Below the pieces are notes generated by a model. That model ran no database searches. It was not told the DNA's origin and saw nothing but the letters and a program-made list of their open reading frames with translations. This document shows, one piece after another, positions 54,116 to 63,955 of a stretch of DNA of 64,000 nucleotides (position 1 is the stretch's first letter; each line of letters begins with the position of its first letter). Where the stretch lies: positions 49,264 through 113,263 of the forward strand of contig JAJFFG010000025.1 of the NCBI GenBank assembly GCA_021776825.1. The letters run 5' to 3'. The translations under genes were made by a program, and so were the position numbers. This DNA is from Planctomycetota bacterium. Lineage in GTDB: Bacteria; Planctomycetota; JAJSAM01; JAJVHW01.

Positions 54116-54726
54116 AGCCCGACGGTCAGTCCGAAGCGCTGCTGGTGTTTCTCCGTTGGCCGGAGGCCGGTCGCGTGAAGACGCGGCTGGCGGCCGACGT
54201 CGGCGGCCAGCGCGCGGCGATGGCGTACGCGCGCATGACTGCCGAAGTCCGGGCGACAGTCCTCGAGTGGGATCGTCCCGATACGCGCTGTGTGTTTCTC
54301 GTGACTCCCGACGATCGCGCCGACGAGATGGCGGGCGAGGGCCAGGGCGACGGCGGTCTCGGCGCGCGTCTCCAGCGCGCGTTCACGCGCGAGTTCGGCG
54401 CCGGTGCGCGTCGCGTCTGCGTGATCGGGACGGACTGCCCGTCGCTGACGGCAGATGATCTGGACGACGCCTTCGACGCGCTCGAGGAGCACGACGCGGT
54501 GCTCGGCCCCGCGCTCGACGGCGGGTACTGGTTGCTCGGTCTGTCGGCGCCACATCCTGCGGCCTTCGATGGCATTGATTGGGGCACGTCTGACGTGCTC
54601 GCGCAGACACGCTTCCGTCTCGAGGGGCTGCGCGTCACCGAACTCACATCGCGGCGCGACCTCGATACGCTGGCCGACCTCGAGGCCGAGGGGCGTCTCG
54701 ATCTCGTCGGGGCGGAGCCCTCGTGA
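54106..54726 (+). CDS. TIGR04282-type arsenosugar glycosyltransferase (DUF2064)
   Basis: 206 residues, cytoplasmic. The ATG at 54106 overlaps the end of the fusion gene and has GGAGA in front; the GTG at 54088 is an in-frame alternative. The family motif FLRWPEAGRVKTRLA (residues 15-29) is followed by IGTDCPSL, GPALDGGYWLLGL and DWGTSDVLAQT, the usual signature series. It probably adds a sugar or sugar-like unit in organoarsenical synthesis, though the family also occurs elsewhere. Its stop overlaps the next gene by GTGA. Confidence 0.88.
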   Translation: MLLEPDGQSEALLVFLRWPEAGRVKTRLAADVGGQRAAMAYARMTAEVRATVLEWDRPDTRCVFLVTPDDRADEMAGEGQGDGGLGARLQRAFTREFGAGARRVCVIGTDCPSLTADDLDDAFDALEEHDAVLGPALDGGYWLLGLSAPHPAAFDGIDWGTSDVLAQTRFRLEGLRVTELTSRRDLDTLADLEAEGRLDLVGAEPS

Positions 54727-55436
54727 GCGACGCGGCCCCGCGCGCGCGGTGGAAGACGCTCGCTCTGTGGGGCGTCGGCCTGCTGGCCGCGGTCGGCCTG
54801 TGGGCGCTGGGGCGGCTCGCGCCGGTCGACGAGTGGTTCGCCGCCGTCGAGGAACTCGGTCCCTGGGGGCCGGCAGCGATCGTCGCCCTGTACGTGGCGA
54901 CGTGTGTGCTGTTCGTGCCGGGCACGATCCTCACGCTGGGGGCGGGAGCCCTGTTCGGGTTTACGACCGGGTCCATCGCGGCGGTCATCGGCTCGAACCT
55001 CGGAGCGAACGCGGCGTTCCTGATTGCGCGCTACGTGGCGCGCTCGAAGATCGAGGGCGTCCTTTCGGGCAACGCCAAGCTCCGCGCACTGGACGGCGTC
55101 GTCGCACGCGAGGGATTCCTGATCGTCTTTCTCACGCGACTCTCGCCGGTGTTCCCGTTCAACGCGTTGAACTACGCGTACGGGCTGACCTCCGTCGCGT
55201 GGCGCAAGTACGCGCTGATGTCGCTGGTTGGGATGCTGCCCGGCACGCTCGCGTACGTGTACCTCGGGTCCGTCGGGCGTGCGGTCGCCGGCTCTGAGAG
55301 CGGCGAGCGGGGAGCGCTCGAGTGGACGATCTTGATCGTCGGCGTCGTCGCCACGCTGGCGCTGGCGGCGTACATCGCGCGCATCGCGCGGGGCAAGCTC
55401 GACGAGCGTCTCGACTCAGAGGAGTCCTCGGAATGA
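54723..55436 (+). CDS. TVP38/TMEM64 (VTT/DedA-like) membrane protein
   Basis: 237 residues from a GTG at 54723 (GTGA overlap). Five or six hydrophobic segments are visible; the VTT core has FVPGTILTLGAGALFGF, GSNLGANAAFLIARY and the FLTRLSPVFPFNALNYAYGLT motif with the conserved Arg and Pro. DedA-like proteins act in lipid scrambling or transport; inside a metal-resistance operon it may move a product or protect the membrane. Stop overlaps the next start by ATGA. Confidence 0.9.
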   Translation: MSDAAPRARWKTLALWGVGLLAAVGLWALGRLAPVDEWFAAVEELGPWGPAAIVALYVATCVLFVPGTILTLGAGALFGFTTGSIAAVIGSNLGANAAFLIARYVARSKIEGVLSGNAKLRALDGVVAREGFLIVFLTRLSPVFPFNALNYAYGLTSVAWRKYALMSLVGMLPGTLAYVYLGSVGRAVAGSESGERGALEWTILIVGVVATLALAAYIARIARGKLDERLDSEESSE

Positions 55437-56920
55437 CCGGCCCGCACGAGACCCGTCGCATGGGGCACCTACGGCCCGAGGGGCGCGAGAACCCACGGCC
55501 CTCCGGCGTGTACGACCTGGTCGTCGTCGGCGGCGGTCCGGCCGGGCTAGTCTGCGCTGCTGGGTCCGCTGGACTCGGTCTCTCGGTCGCGCTCGTCGAG
55601 AAGCACCTCCTCGGCGGCGACTGCCTGAACACGGGCTGTGTCCCGTCGAAGGCGCTGCTGCGTTCGGCGCACGCGGCGGCGGCCGCGCGACGTGCCGACG
55701 CGCTCGGAGTGCGGACCGGCGAGGTGACCGTCGACTTCGCTGCGGTGATGGAGCGCATGCGGCGCCTGCGGGCGGACATCAGCGAGCACGACGGAGTGGC
55801 CCGCTTCACCGAGAAGGGCTGCGACGTCTACCTCGGCGAAGGACGCTTCACGGGCCCGGACGTGTTTGCGATCGACGGCCGCGAACTGAGGTTCCGGCGC
55901 GCCGTCATCGCGACGGGCGCCCGCCCCGCGTTGCCGCCGATCCCTGGACTCGCCGGTGTCGACGCGTTGACAAGCGACACGCTCTTCGGACTGACGGAGC
56001 TACCGGAGCGCCTGATCGTGATCGGCGGCGGCGCGATCGGGTCGGAGATGTCCCAGGCGTTCGCGCGCTTCGGCACGCAGGTCACGCTGCTCGAGATGGC
56101 GCCGCACCTGCTGCCGCACGACGATCCAGAAGCGGGCGCGCTGGTGGCTGCCGCACTCGCGGCCGACGGTGCGGACGTGCGCGTGGCGACGGGCGCGAAG
56201 AGCGTTCGCCGCGACGGGAGCGAGATCGTCGTCGAGCTCCCGGACGGCGAGGTGCGCAGCGACGTGCTGCTGGTCGCGGCCGGGCGGCGGGCCAACGTCG
56301 AGGGACTCGGACTCGACGCCGCTGGCGTGTTGGTGGCCGACAACGGCCTGGTGGGCGTCGACACGCGACTGCGGACGTCGAACCCGCGCATCTACGCCGC
56401 GGGCGACGTCTGCTCCCGCATCGCGTTCACGCACGCGGCTGACGAGATGGCGCGCACCGTGATCCGTAACGCGTTCTTCCCCGGGTCGAAGCGCGCCGAT
56501 CGCCTCGTGATCCCGTGGTGCACGTACACCGATCCCGAGGTCGCGCACGTCGGGGTCACGGCACGCGATGCGGCCGGGCGCGACGACATCGATGTCGTGA
56601 CCGTGCCCCTCGGTGACATGGATCGTGGGATCACCGATGGACTGTCGGCGGGCTTCCTGCGCGTGCGGCTCGCAGCGAGCGGCGACGCGATCCTCGGTGC
56701 GACGATCGTCGGTCCTCACGCGGGCGACTTGATCCAGCAGATCGCGGTGGCGATGGCCGCGGGAATGGGACTCGGAGCTCTCGGCGCGGTGGTGCGCCCG
56801 TACCCGACGCTGGGCGAGGCCGTCCGCCGTGCGGCCGACGAGCGGAACCGCGGGAAGCTGACGGAGAGCACGCAGCGCTGGCTCGCTCGGTGGTTCGGAG
56901 TGTGGAGACGCTTCGCCTGA
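55433..56920 (+). CDS. Flavoprotein disulfide oxidoreductase (mercuric reductase/lipoamide dehydrogenase-like)
   Basis: 495 residues from the ATG at 55433, with GAGGAG upstream. FAD is bound through VVVGGGPAG (residues 31-38); the redox disulfide is Cys64 and Cys69 in GGDCLNTGCVPSK; NAD(P) is bound via LIVIGGGAIGSEM; AAGDV closes the FAD site. The C-terminal catalytic pair reads VRPYPTLGEA, where the usual His is replaced by Tyr, as in some mercuric-reductase-like proteins. There is no heavy-metal-binding N-terminal domain and no terminal Cys pair, so it is not a typical MerA. In this operon it may reduce a dithiol, arsenical or protein thiol; the substrate is unproven. Confidence 0.9.
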   Translation: MTGPHETRRMGHLRPEGRENPRPSGVYDLVVVGGGPAGLVCAAGSAGLGLSVALVEKHLLGGDCLNTGCVPSKALLRSAHAAAAARRADALGVRTGEVTVDFAAVMERMRRLRADISEHDGVARFTEKGCDVYLGEGRFTGPDVFAIDGRELRFRRAVIATGARPALPPIPGLAGVDALTSDTLFGLTELPERLIVIGGGAIGSEMSQAFARFGTQVTLLEMAPHLLPHDDPEAGALVAAALAADGADVRVATGAKSVRRDGSEIVVELPDGEVRSDVLLVAAGRRANVEGLGLDAAGVLVADNGLVGVDTRLRTSNPRIYAAGDVCSRIAFTHAADEMARTVIRNAFFPGSKRADRLVIPWCTYTDPEVAHVGVTARDAAGRDDIDVVTVPLGDMDRGITDGLSAGFLRVRLAASGDAILGATIVGPHAGDLIQQIAVAMAAGMGLGALGAVVRPYPTLGEAVRRAADERNRGKLTESTQRWLARWFGVWRRFA

Positions 56921-56958
56921 GCCCTTGTGGGTCTCCCTGTCGCCGTTAGGCTCGCGGG

Positions 56959-57999
56959 ATGTTCCGTTCCGCGCTCGCCGTGTGTGCTGCCCTTGCGATC
57001 GGTGTCGTTGCGTTCGCGAGCGGGCCGGCCGCGCGGACGGACAATCGCGTCGCGTGCCTCGACCTGCAGAGCGGTCGGCTCCTCTGGCGCTTCGACGCCG
57101 AGGGCTACGGCACGCCGACTCTGGAGCTGCATGAGAAGGCACACCTCGTCGTGCGCCGGCGGGAGGACAGCTCCGCGCTTGTCCTGAACGCGGGATCGGG
57201 CGATGTGCTCCGCGACGTGAAGACTCCAGCGGCCGAAGCGGCTCAGGCCGTCGCGCCCCGGCTCTCGGAGGTGAGTCGTCCGCTGCGGCTGCACTTCAAG
57301 GTCCTGAACCGCAGGGAGTACCGAAAGGACAAGACCGTTCCGCTCCAACGGGAGGTCCGGGAGCTGGCACGGAAGGACGACCCCGAAGCACCGTTCTGGC
57401 GCATCTCCGGCGACGCGGGCGTCGGCGGTCTGATCGTGGTGGGGGACGTGCTCATCGCCGCGGAGGCGTTCCCCGGGAACCGTCCAGGCAAGCCGAACGC
57501 GGTGCTGCGTGGCTACCTCTCCGGCAACGAGAAGCCGACGTGGACCGTCGATCTCAACGAGCGCTGGCCGCAGGTCGAGAACGCCGAGTTCTTCCGCGTC
57601 TCGATCGGTGCCGTGGAGGGACGCCTCATCGCGCAGGCGTGGGGCCATCTGTTCGCGTTCGCGCCGAAGACGGGCGAGGTGCTCTGGCACGCGGATCTCG
57701 CCGACCACGGGATGCTCTGTGAGAAGCAGCTCCCGTTCGCGGCGAACGAGGAGTACGACCGCTGGCTCTGGCACGGCGGCGTGCCCATCGCGTCGATCTC
57801 CGGAGCCGACGGCGTCGTGCTCGCTGGCTACGAGAGTCGGCTCGTGGCCCTCGACGGCGCCTCCGGCAAGCTGCGGTGGAACATCCGAACCGCCACGACG
57901 CACCTGCAGCGGCCGGTTGTCGCGAACGGTGTGATCTTCACCTGGGTTGGCGACGCCTACCGCGAGGTCGAGGACCTGTACGAGGGCGACGCAAAGTAG
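56959..57999 (+). CDS. Secreted PQQ-like beta-propeller protein
   Basis: 346 residues with a signal peptide (residues 1-21). Propeller blades are marked by VACLDLQSGRLLWRFD, LFAFAPKTGEVLWHAD and LVALDGASGKLRWNI, the AxDxxTGxxxW pattern of PQQ-binding-like repeats. No dehydrogenase residues are evident, so it is probably a structural or assembly protein. It follows the arsenic operon after 38 bases on the same strand but shares no motif with it. Confidence 0.85.
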   Translation: MFRSALAVCAALAIGVVAFASGPAARTDNRVACLDLQSGRLLWRFDAEGYGTPTLELHEKAHLVVRRREDSSALVLNAGSGDVLRDVKTPAAEAAQAVAPRLSEVSRPLRLHFKVLNRREYRKDKTVPLQREVRELARKDDPEAPFWRISGDAGVGGLIVVGDVLIAAEAFPGNRPGKPNAVLRGYLSGNEKPTWTVDLNERWPQVENAEFFRVSIGAVEGRLIAQAWGHLFAFAPKTGEVLWHADLADHGMLCEKQLPFAANEEYDRWLWHGGVPIASISGADGVVLAGYESRLVALDGASGKLRWNIRTATTHLQRPVVANGVIFTWVGDAYREVEDLYEGDAK

Positions 58000-58049
58000 C
58001 TACGCGCCGGGGCGACACGGATGACGCGCGCCGAGACGGATCACACCAG

Positions 58050-58460
58050 AAGGACGCCGTAGGGGCGGACCCCCTGGTCCGCCCCGCCCGCCGGCCCGCG
58101 CGCGGTCGAGGCCGGTCCGATGGCGCTCCGCGAACGACCTCCGGTAACGCGCGCAGTCATCGTCGATACGGATGCCAACACAACGGCGTCGTACGGGCGG
58201 ATCTCCTGATCCGCCCCGCCCGCTGGCTCGCACGCGGTCGAGGTCTGTCCGATGGCGGTCCTCGGACGACCTCGGCAGTTCGCACGGCTATCGGTGGACG
58301 GCGTCGCTTCCGTTCGGCGTCGCCCCCCGCCCAGAGCCCCACGGTCCACCGGCCACCGACCGCATCAACCCAGTGTCCCGCTGAGCGCCGTCGGACCCGC
58401 CTCGCCCGGACGTCCCCGAGTCGGCGCGGGCGGATCAGGGGATCCGCCCCTACGGCTCTA
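58050..58460. repeat. Family A repeat: two forward cores and one reverse core
   Basis: Forward palindromic cores lie at 58059-58085 and 58191-58217, and a reverse core at 58428-58453. The interior keeps GGTCCGATGGCGCTC-type blocks after each forward core. It looks like one element inserted in or next to another. This accounts for almost all of the 506-base gap between genes. Confidence 0.75.
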
Positions 58461-58505
58461 AGGGGCTGGCGCGCGAGTGCCGCTCACGTGACCGCCACTC
58501 GCGTG

Positions 58506-58973
58506 TCACCGAGCGTGGATCTCCTGCAGCTCCCGCCGCCGCACCTCGACCCAGCGCGCGTTCGCTCCCTCGCCGACCAGCACTCGCTCCATCGCTGGGT
58601 ACGCGAACTCCGAACGCGCGATCTCGGCGCCGCGGCCGCGGACGCGGACGAAGCGGTGCGAACTGCCCGTCGACGCGCGGCGGTACGGAACGTCGGTGCG
58701 GCGGACCAACTGGTCGGTGACGCCGGCGTCGCGATGGCGCAGGATCACGAGCTCGGGCGGATGCCAGAACAGCACGCCGCCGGCGGTGAATCCCGTCGTC
58801 CCGATCGTCGGGTGGAGCGCCCACTCGTCGAGGACGTCGCCACCGCCGTCCTCGCGGACGACCGCGCCGCGTCCGTCGATCCACACCGTGCCCGGCGGCT
58901 CGGGGTTCGTAGAGGCGCAACCGGAGAGGCCGAGGAGCGCGATCAGTCCAGCGGTGAGGATGGTGCGGAGCAT
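58506..58973 (-). CDS. Small lipoprotein
   Basis: 155 residues from the ATG at 58973 (an in-frame start at 58991 adds six residues). MLRTILTAGLIALLGLSGCAS is a lipoprotein signal with lipobox LSGC. The mature part is a small beta-rich, unrecognised domain with two Arg-rich stretches (LVRRTDVPYRRAST, VEVRRREL). Its start is 62 bases from the divergent MATE gene. Confidence 0.7.
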   Translation of the reverse strand: MLRTILTAGLIALLGLSGCASTNPEPPGTVWIDGRGAVVREDGGGDVLDEWALHPTIGTTGFTAGGVLFWHPPELVILRHRDAGVTDQLVRRTDVPYRRASTGSSHRFVRVRGRGAEIARSEFAYPAMERVLVGEGANARWVEVRRRELQEIHAR

Positions 58974-59035
58974 GCGGAGAGGGTACCGCACGGCCTCCTC
59001 GCGGCGGGCCGCGCGACGGCAGGCATACTCCGGCG

Positions 59036-60343
59036 GTGCAACGTGTCACCACGCTGGAACTGCTGAAGCTCGCGATCCCGAGCATCGCGTTCGCGATCCT
59101 GACCAATGGCTACCGGCTGGTGGATCAGTTCTTCATCCAGCACGTCTCCACCGCGGCCCAGGCCGCCGTCGGTTCGTCGGTGTTCGTGCTGATCCTCTTC
59201 TTCGCCGGCTTCGCCCTCGTGGCGTTCGGCGTGTCCCCGCTGGTGGCGCGCGCAACCGGAGCCGGCGACGAGGAGCAGCGCCGCGCGGTCATCGGCACCG
59301 GCCTGGCCGGCGGTCTCGTGATGTCCGTGCTCTTCATGCTCGTCGGCGGCCTCGGGGCCCCGGTCATCGCCGATGCACTCGGTCTGCAGGGCGACGCCAA
59401 CGCGGAATGCGTCCGCTACCTCACTGCACTCTCGCTCACGATCCTCCCGCTCGTGATGACGCCGCTCGTCGACCACGCGTTCATCTCGATGGGCAGCGCG
59501 CGCGCGCCGATGGTGCTGCACATCATCTCGCTCGCGGCGAACGTGTTCCTCACGTGGTTCCTCGCCCTGTACCTGGAGTGGGGTGTCGTGGGCGCGGCGC
59601 TCGCGTCGAACGGCTCGCGCGCGCTGACGACCTCGATCGGCCTCGTTCTGCTCGTCAAGAAGATCGGGCTGCGCTGGAGCCACGTTCGCTTCGGTCCGCA
59701 GCTCCGACGCATCCTGAAGGTCGGCGCCCCGATCACCGGTCGCGTGGCGTTCTACGCGATCGTCTACTGGGGTGTCCTGCACGTCGCGGTGGCACCGCTC
59801 GGCAGCCACGTCTACGCCGCGCTCGGCATCGGCTTCACCGCACTCGAGGGCTTCACCTGGCCGACATTCCACGGTCTGTCGATCGCCGTTGGGTCGTTCG
59901 TGGGGCGTGCGCTTGGAGCGGAACGTGTCGAAGACTCCTGGGGCGTGATCCGCCGAGCGCTGCCGTTCTCCACCGCCCTGGGGCTCGGCGCCGCTGCTGC
60001 CTTCTGGTTCGGCGGTCCCTACCTGACGGGGATCTTCACCGAGGACCCGCTCGTCCACCGCGCCGCGACCGTCTACGCGCAGGTCCTGGCTCTCTCGCAG
60101 CTCGCGGTGGCCTGGGAGTCGCTCTGCGACGGCGTGCTCGAGGGTGCCGGCGACACACACACGGTGTTCTGGGCCTCGACACCGTGCAATCTCGCGCGCG
60201 TGCCGCTGGCCTGGTGGCTCGCGATCCATCTCGGCCTGGGGGCGATGGGCATCTGGTGGGCGATCAACATCACGAGCTACGTGAAGACCGGGGCGAAGGC
60301 GCTGCTCGTCCTGCGCGGTGGCTGGTCCCGGTTGAGCATCTGA
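59036..60343 (+). CDS. MATE-family efflux transporter
   Basis: 435 residues from a GTG at 59036, 12 transmembrane segments. The N-terminal half has LAIPSIAFAILTNGYRLVDQFFIQ (MATE signature region), and the C-terminal half mirrors it (ILKVGAPITGRVAFYAIVYW and LVALSQ-like helices around residue 340). It should export a cationic drug or metabolite in exchange for H+ or Na+. No regulator is beside it; the sigma-54 activator follows 63 bases downstream on the same strand. Confidence 0.92.
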   Translation: MQRVTTLELLKLAIPSIAFAILTNGYRLVDQFFIQHVSTAAQAAVGSSVFVLILFFAGFALVAFGVSPLVARATGAGDEEQRRAVIGTGLAGGLVMSVLFMLVGGLGAPVIADALGLQGDANAECVRYLTALSLTILPLVMTPLVDHAFISMGSARAPMVLHIISLAANVFLTWFLALYLEWGVVGAALASNGSRALTTSIGLVLLVKKIGLRWSHVRFGPQLRRILKVGAPITGRVAFYAIVYWGVLHVAVAPLGSHVYAALGIGFTALEGFTWPTFHGLSIAVGSFVGRALGAERVEDSWGVIRRALPFSTALGLGAAAAFWFGGPYLTGIFTEDPLVHRAATVYAQVLALSQLAVAWESLCDGVLEGAGDTHTVFWASTPCNLARVPLAWWLAIHLGLGAMGIWWAINITSYVKTGAKALLVLRGGWSRLSI

Positions 60344-60406
60344 AGCGAGGCTCGCGAGCGTCTGACTTTCGGGTCGCCCGACGGCCCGCCTCAGTACGCT
60401 CCAGGC

Positions 60407-61667
<1,261 letters not shown>

Positions 61668-61678
<11 letters not shown>

Positions 61679-62717
61679 GGTGCGCGCGGCTGCGCTGGGC
61701 GGCTGCCCGGACGCGCAGCGCGGGGTCGTGATCCGCGAGATGATCGAGCAGCGGTAGGGCGTCGGGGGTCGCGTCGCGGGCCAGCAACTCGGCGGCGGCT
61801 GCTCGCACGGCGGGTACCCGGTGATGCGCGTTGTTCATGGCTGGCTGCGGATAGGGCCGCCCCGGCACCTTCGCCAGCGCCTCGAGCGCGGCGCGCCGTA
61901 CGTCGGGGTTCGAGTCCTCGGCGGCCCGACGGAGCGGCGGACCGGCAGAGATCTGCTCCAGCTCACCGAGGGCCCGTGCGGCCTCCACCCGGACGCCAGC
62001 GTACGGATCACTCAGCAGGGGCGTGAGGGACGCGACGTCGTCGGTGAGCGCGGACAGGAGTGCCGTGGCGGCTCGTCGGAGCGGCCCGCCAGAGTCGACC
62101 AGCGTCCGCCGGACGTCCACGAGCGCCGCCGCGTGTCCCGGGTGCGGCTGGCCGTCGACCCGGCGTGCGCGGAGCTCGTGCGCCGCGATGATCGCGCTGG
62201 ACGGCAGCACGCGGCCACGGCGCACGAGGGCCGCCAGCGTCGTGACGCTCTCGGTCGACGGGTGTCGACCGAGCGACTCGACGAGATCGGGCCGAACGAG
62301 CCCCTTCTCGCTCTCGGCGAGTGCGCGGCGCGCCAGGTAGGGGCCGGCGACGTCGCCGATCTCGCGGAGTCGAGCTCCGGTCGCGTTGTCTGCTTCGAGT
62401 CCGCCTGGCTTGCGCAGGGCGGCGCGGACCAGGCCGCGAATCTCGGCGCGCCGAGCGACCTCGTCGCTCTCGGTCAGGTCCAGGAGGGCCTGTGCGCGCT
62501 GTCGGACGTGCCGGGGTCCGGTCTCGACCGCGTCGCGAAGCGCGGGGTGCGCCTTGCGGCCCATGGCCTCGAGCTGTCGCGCCGCGTCATCGCGCTCGGC
62601 GGCGCGATCCGCACCGAGGCGCTGGACGAGGTCGACCGCGCGCTCCGGAGTGGCGGCGAGCGCGAGCAGAGCGGTGGCGGCGAATGCGATCAGACACGCG
62701 GCGCGCACACCCCTCAT
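61668..62717 (-). CDS. Exported HEAT-repeat protein
   Basis: 349 residues from the ATG at 62717 (the longer frame to 62771 has no better start). Hydrophobic residues 1-24 form a signal peptide or anchor. HEAT/PBS-lyase units fill the rest (YAGVRVEAARALGELEQ, NPDVRRAALEALAKVPG, VPAVRAAAAELLARD, DPALRVRAAAQRS). No enzyme motif. It is the third HEAT gene of the window and ends overlapping the sigma-54 activator gene. Confidence 0.83.
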
Positions 62718-62784
62718 ACGGGTGTATGGCGGACGAGGGGGCTGGCTTGCGGTCGGATCGGGCGGCGCCACATCACCACAAACC

Positions 62785-62976
62785 CTCCATACCGTCCCAG
62801 GGTCAGTTCGCCGGCTTCATCGCTCCCTCTCAGCTCGCACTCCTCTCGTGCGCCGACACCTGGCCCGACGGGCGAACCGCGCTCAGATTGGCGCCACGCC
62901 TGAGCGTCGTGGTCGGCGTCGGCCGCAGCCGGCGCAGCGGCCAGGACCGGCGGATTGACCCTGGGACGGTATGGAG
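62785..62976. mobile_element. 192-bp MITE-like element with 30-bp inverted ends
   Basis: The first 30 bases (62785-62814, CTCCATACCGTCCCAGGG...) and the last 30 (62947-62976, ...CCCTGGGACGGTATGGAG) are reverse complements at 28 positions, including 21 perfect bases at the outer ends. The interior has no gene. A clear target duplication was not found; a 10-bp CGGTATGGAG tandem adjoins the right end. It lies between the HEAT gene and the toxin gene. Confidence 0.6.
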
Positions 62977-62991
62977 CGGTATGGAGCGTTG

Positions 62992-63378
62992 TCACCAGAG
63001 CGTGGAGAGCGCAGGTGCATCAGCGAGTCGCCGGTCCATTGTGATCAGCGTCCCCGCATGGGCCAGAGTGGTCGCCGCGATGAGGCGATCGCATGGATCA
63101 CCACCGACGGCGTCGCCCAGCCGACTCGCCTGCACCGCGATCTCCGGCGTGATCGGGAGCAGTTCGACGGCCGGAAGCGCTAGGGCCTGGTGGATCCAGT
63201 CGGTGACGTCGCGGTCGATGCGCAGGCCACGCTCTGCGACGAGTCGCGCCACCTCCCAGCAAGCGATCGACGGGACGCCGATGCGGGGGGCGCGCCGAAG
63301 CGCGCTCGCGGCACGCCGACCGAGCTTTGTTGGCGCGCTGGCGTGCCAGATCCAGGCGTGGGTGTCGAGGACGAGCAT
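62992..63378 (-). CDS. PIN-domain toxin (VapC-like)
   Basis: 128 residues, full length for a PIN toxin. The RNase site acids are Asp5 in LVLDTHAWIW, Glu in CWEVARL, and Asp and Asp in GDPCDRLIAATT and ITMDRRL. It should cleave RNA as a toxin neutralised by the antitoxin encoded immediately upstream; the antitoxin stop and toxin start overlap (TGATG). Confidence 0.9.
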   Translation of the reverse strand: MLVLDTHAWIWHASAPTKLGRRAASALRRAPRIGVPSIACWEVARLVAERGLRIDRDVTDWIHQALALPAVELLPITPEIAVQASRLGDAVGGDPCDRLIAATTLAHAGTLITMDRRLADAPALSTLW

Positions 63379-63626
63379 CAGCCGTCTCCGGGGGCGTCCG
63401 GGTCCCCGTCGTCATCGAACGGCGTGAGCAGGTCGCCCTCCTCCAGCACACTCCCCAGCAGCGAGGGGGGCTCAAGACCGTCGACTGCGACGAGCTGCGC
63501 GACGGGGCGCCCGTGCTTGGTCACGACCAATGGGCGGCCGGTGCGCGCGACCTCGTCGAGGAGAGCGAGGCACGTCGCCTTGAACTTGCCGGCTGGGATC
63601 GTCCGGTGCGGGGTGGTCATGGTCAT
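63378..63626 (-). CDS. Phd/YefM-type antitoxin
   Basis: 82 residues. The N-terminal Phd fold is seen in IPAGKFKATCLALLDEV and GRPLVVTKHGRPVAQLV (the usual V-T-K-x-G-K/R-P motif); the C-terminal half is acidic and disordered (FDDDGDPDAP), as expected for toxin binding. Two starts (63626 and 63620) are possible. Three 14-bp direct repeats overlap the start and probably serve as its operator. Confidence 0.88.
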   Translation of the reverse strand: MTMTTPHRTIPAGKFKATCLALLDEVARTGRPLVVTKHGRPVAQLVAVDGLEPPSLLGSVLEEGDLLTPFDDDGDPDAPGDG

Positions 63627-63653
63627 CAGGTTATGGTCAGAATGTTGTGGTCA
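63612..63653 (-). promoter_or_regulatory. Three direct 14-bp repeats at the toxin-antitoxin start
   Basis: On the minus strand TGACCACAACATTC, TGACCATAACCTGA and TGACCATGACCACC follow without gaps; the third includes the antitoxin start codon. Likely operator for autoregulation by the antitoxin. Confidence 0.5.
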
Positions 63654-63734
63654 CAAGGTGGGGGGCTGGAGGGAAGGACGGGTGAGGGCGGCGAGAGGTT
63701 ACGAACGATCGGCGGAGCGAGAGATGCCGCTGGA

Positions 63735-63955
63735 TCGGGCGGACACGGGTGATTGACGACGCGACCCGATGACGCCAGCGGCCGCATGGCCGATCGGCGC
63801 TGACGCCCTCGACCGTTGGTCGTCCGCATGACGAGGGTTGTCCGCCGAGCGCCGTCGGACCGACATCGCGCGGCCAACCCCAGCGGGCGGGGCGGATCAG
63901 GAGCTCCGCCCGTACGAGGGGATGCGCAATGTCGACGGCGCCGTTGGGGTGGGGC
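63735..63955 (-). repeat. Family A repeat at the right edge, minus orientation
   Basis: A palindromic core of the GTACGGGCGG type lies at 63890-63914 (reverse). The adjoining bases, read on the minus strand, follow the family interior (CCCGCTGGGGTTGGCCGCG, GGTCCGACGGCGCTC). The outer end on the other side is not seen. The remaining bases to 64000 hold no recognisable gene. Confidence 0.7.

Noticed and set aside
58041..58349. Small ORFs between the propeller and lipoprotein genes
   Set aside because: They consist of family A repeat sequence.
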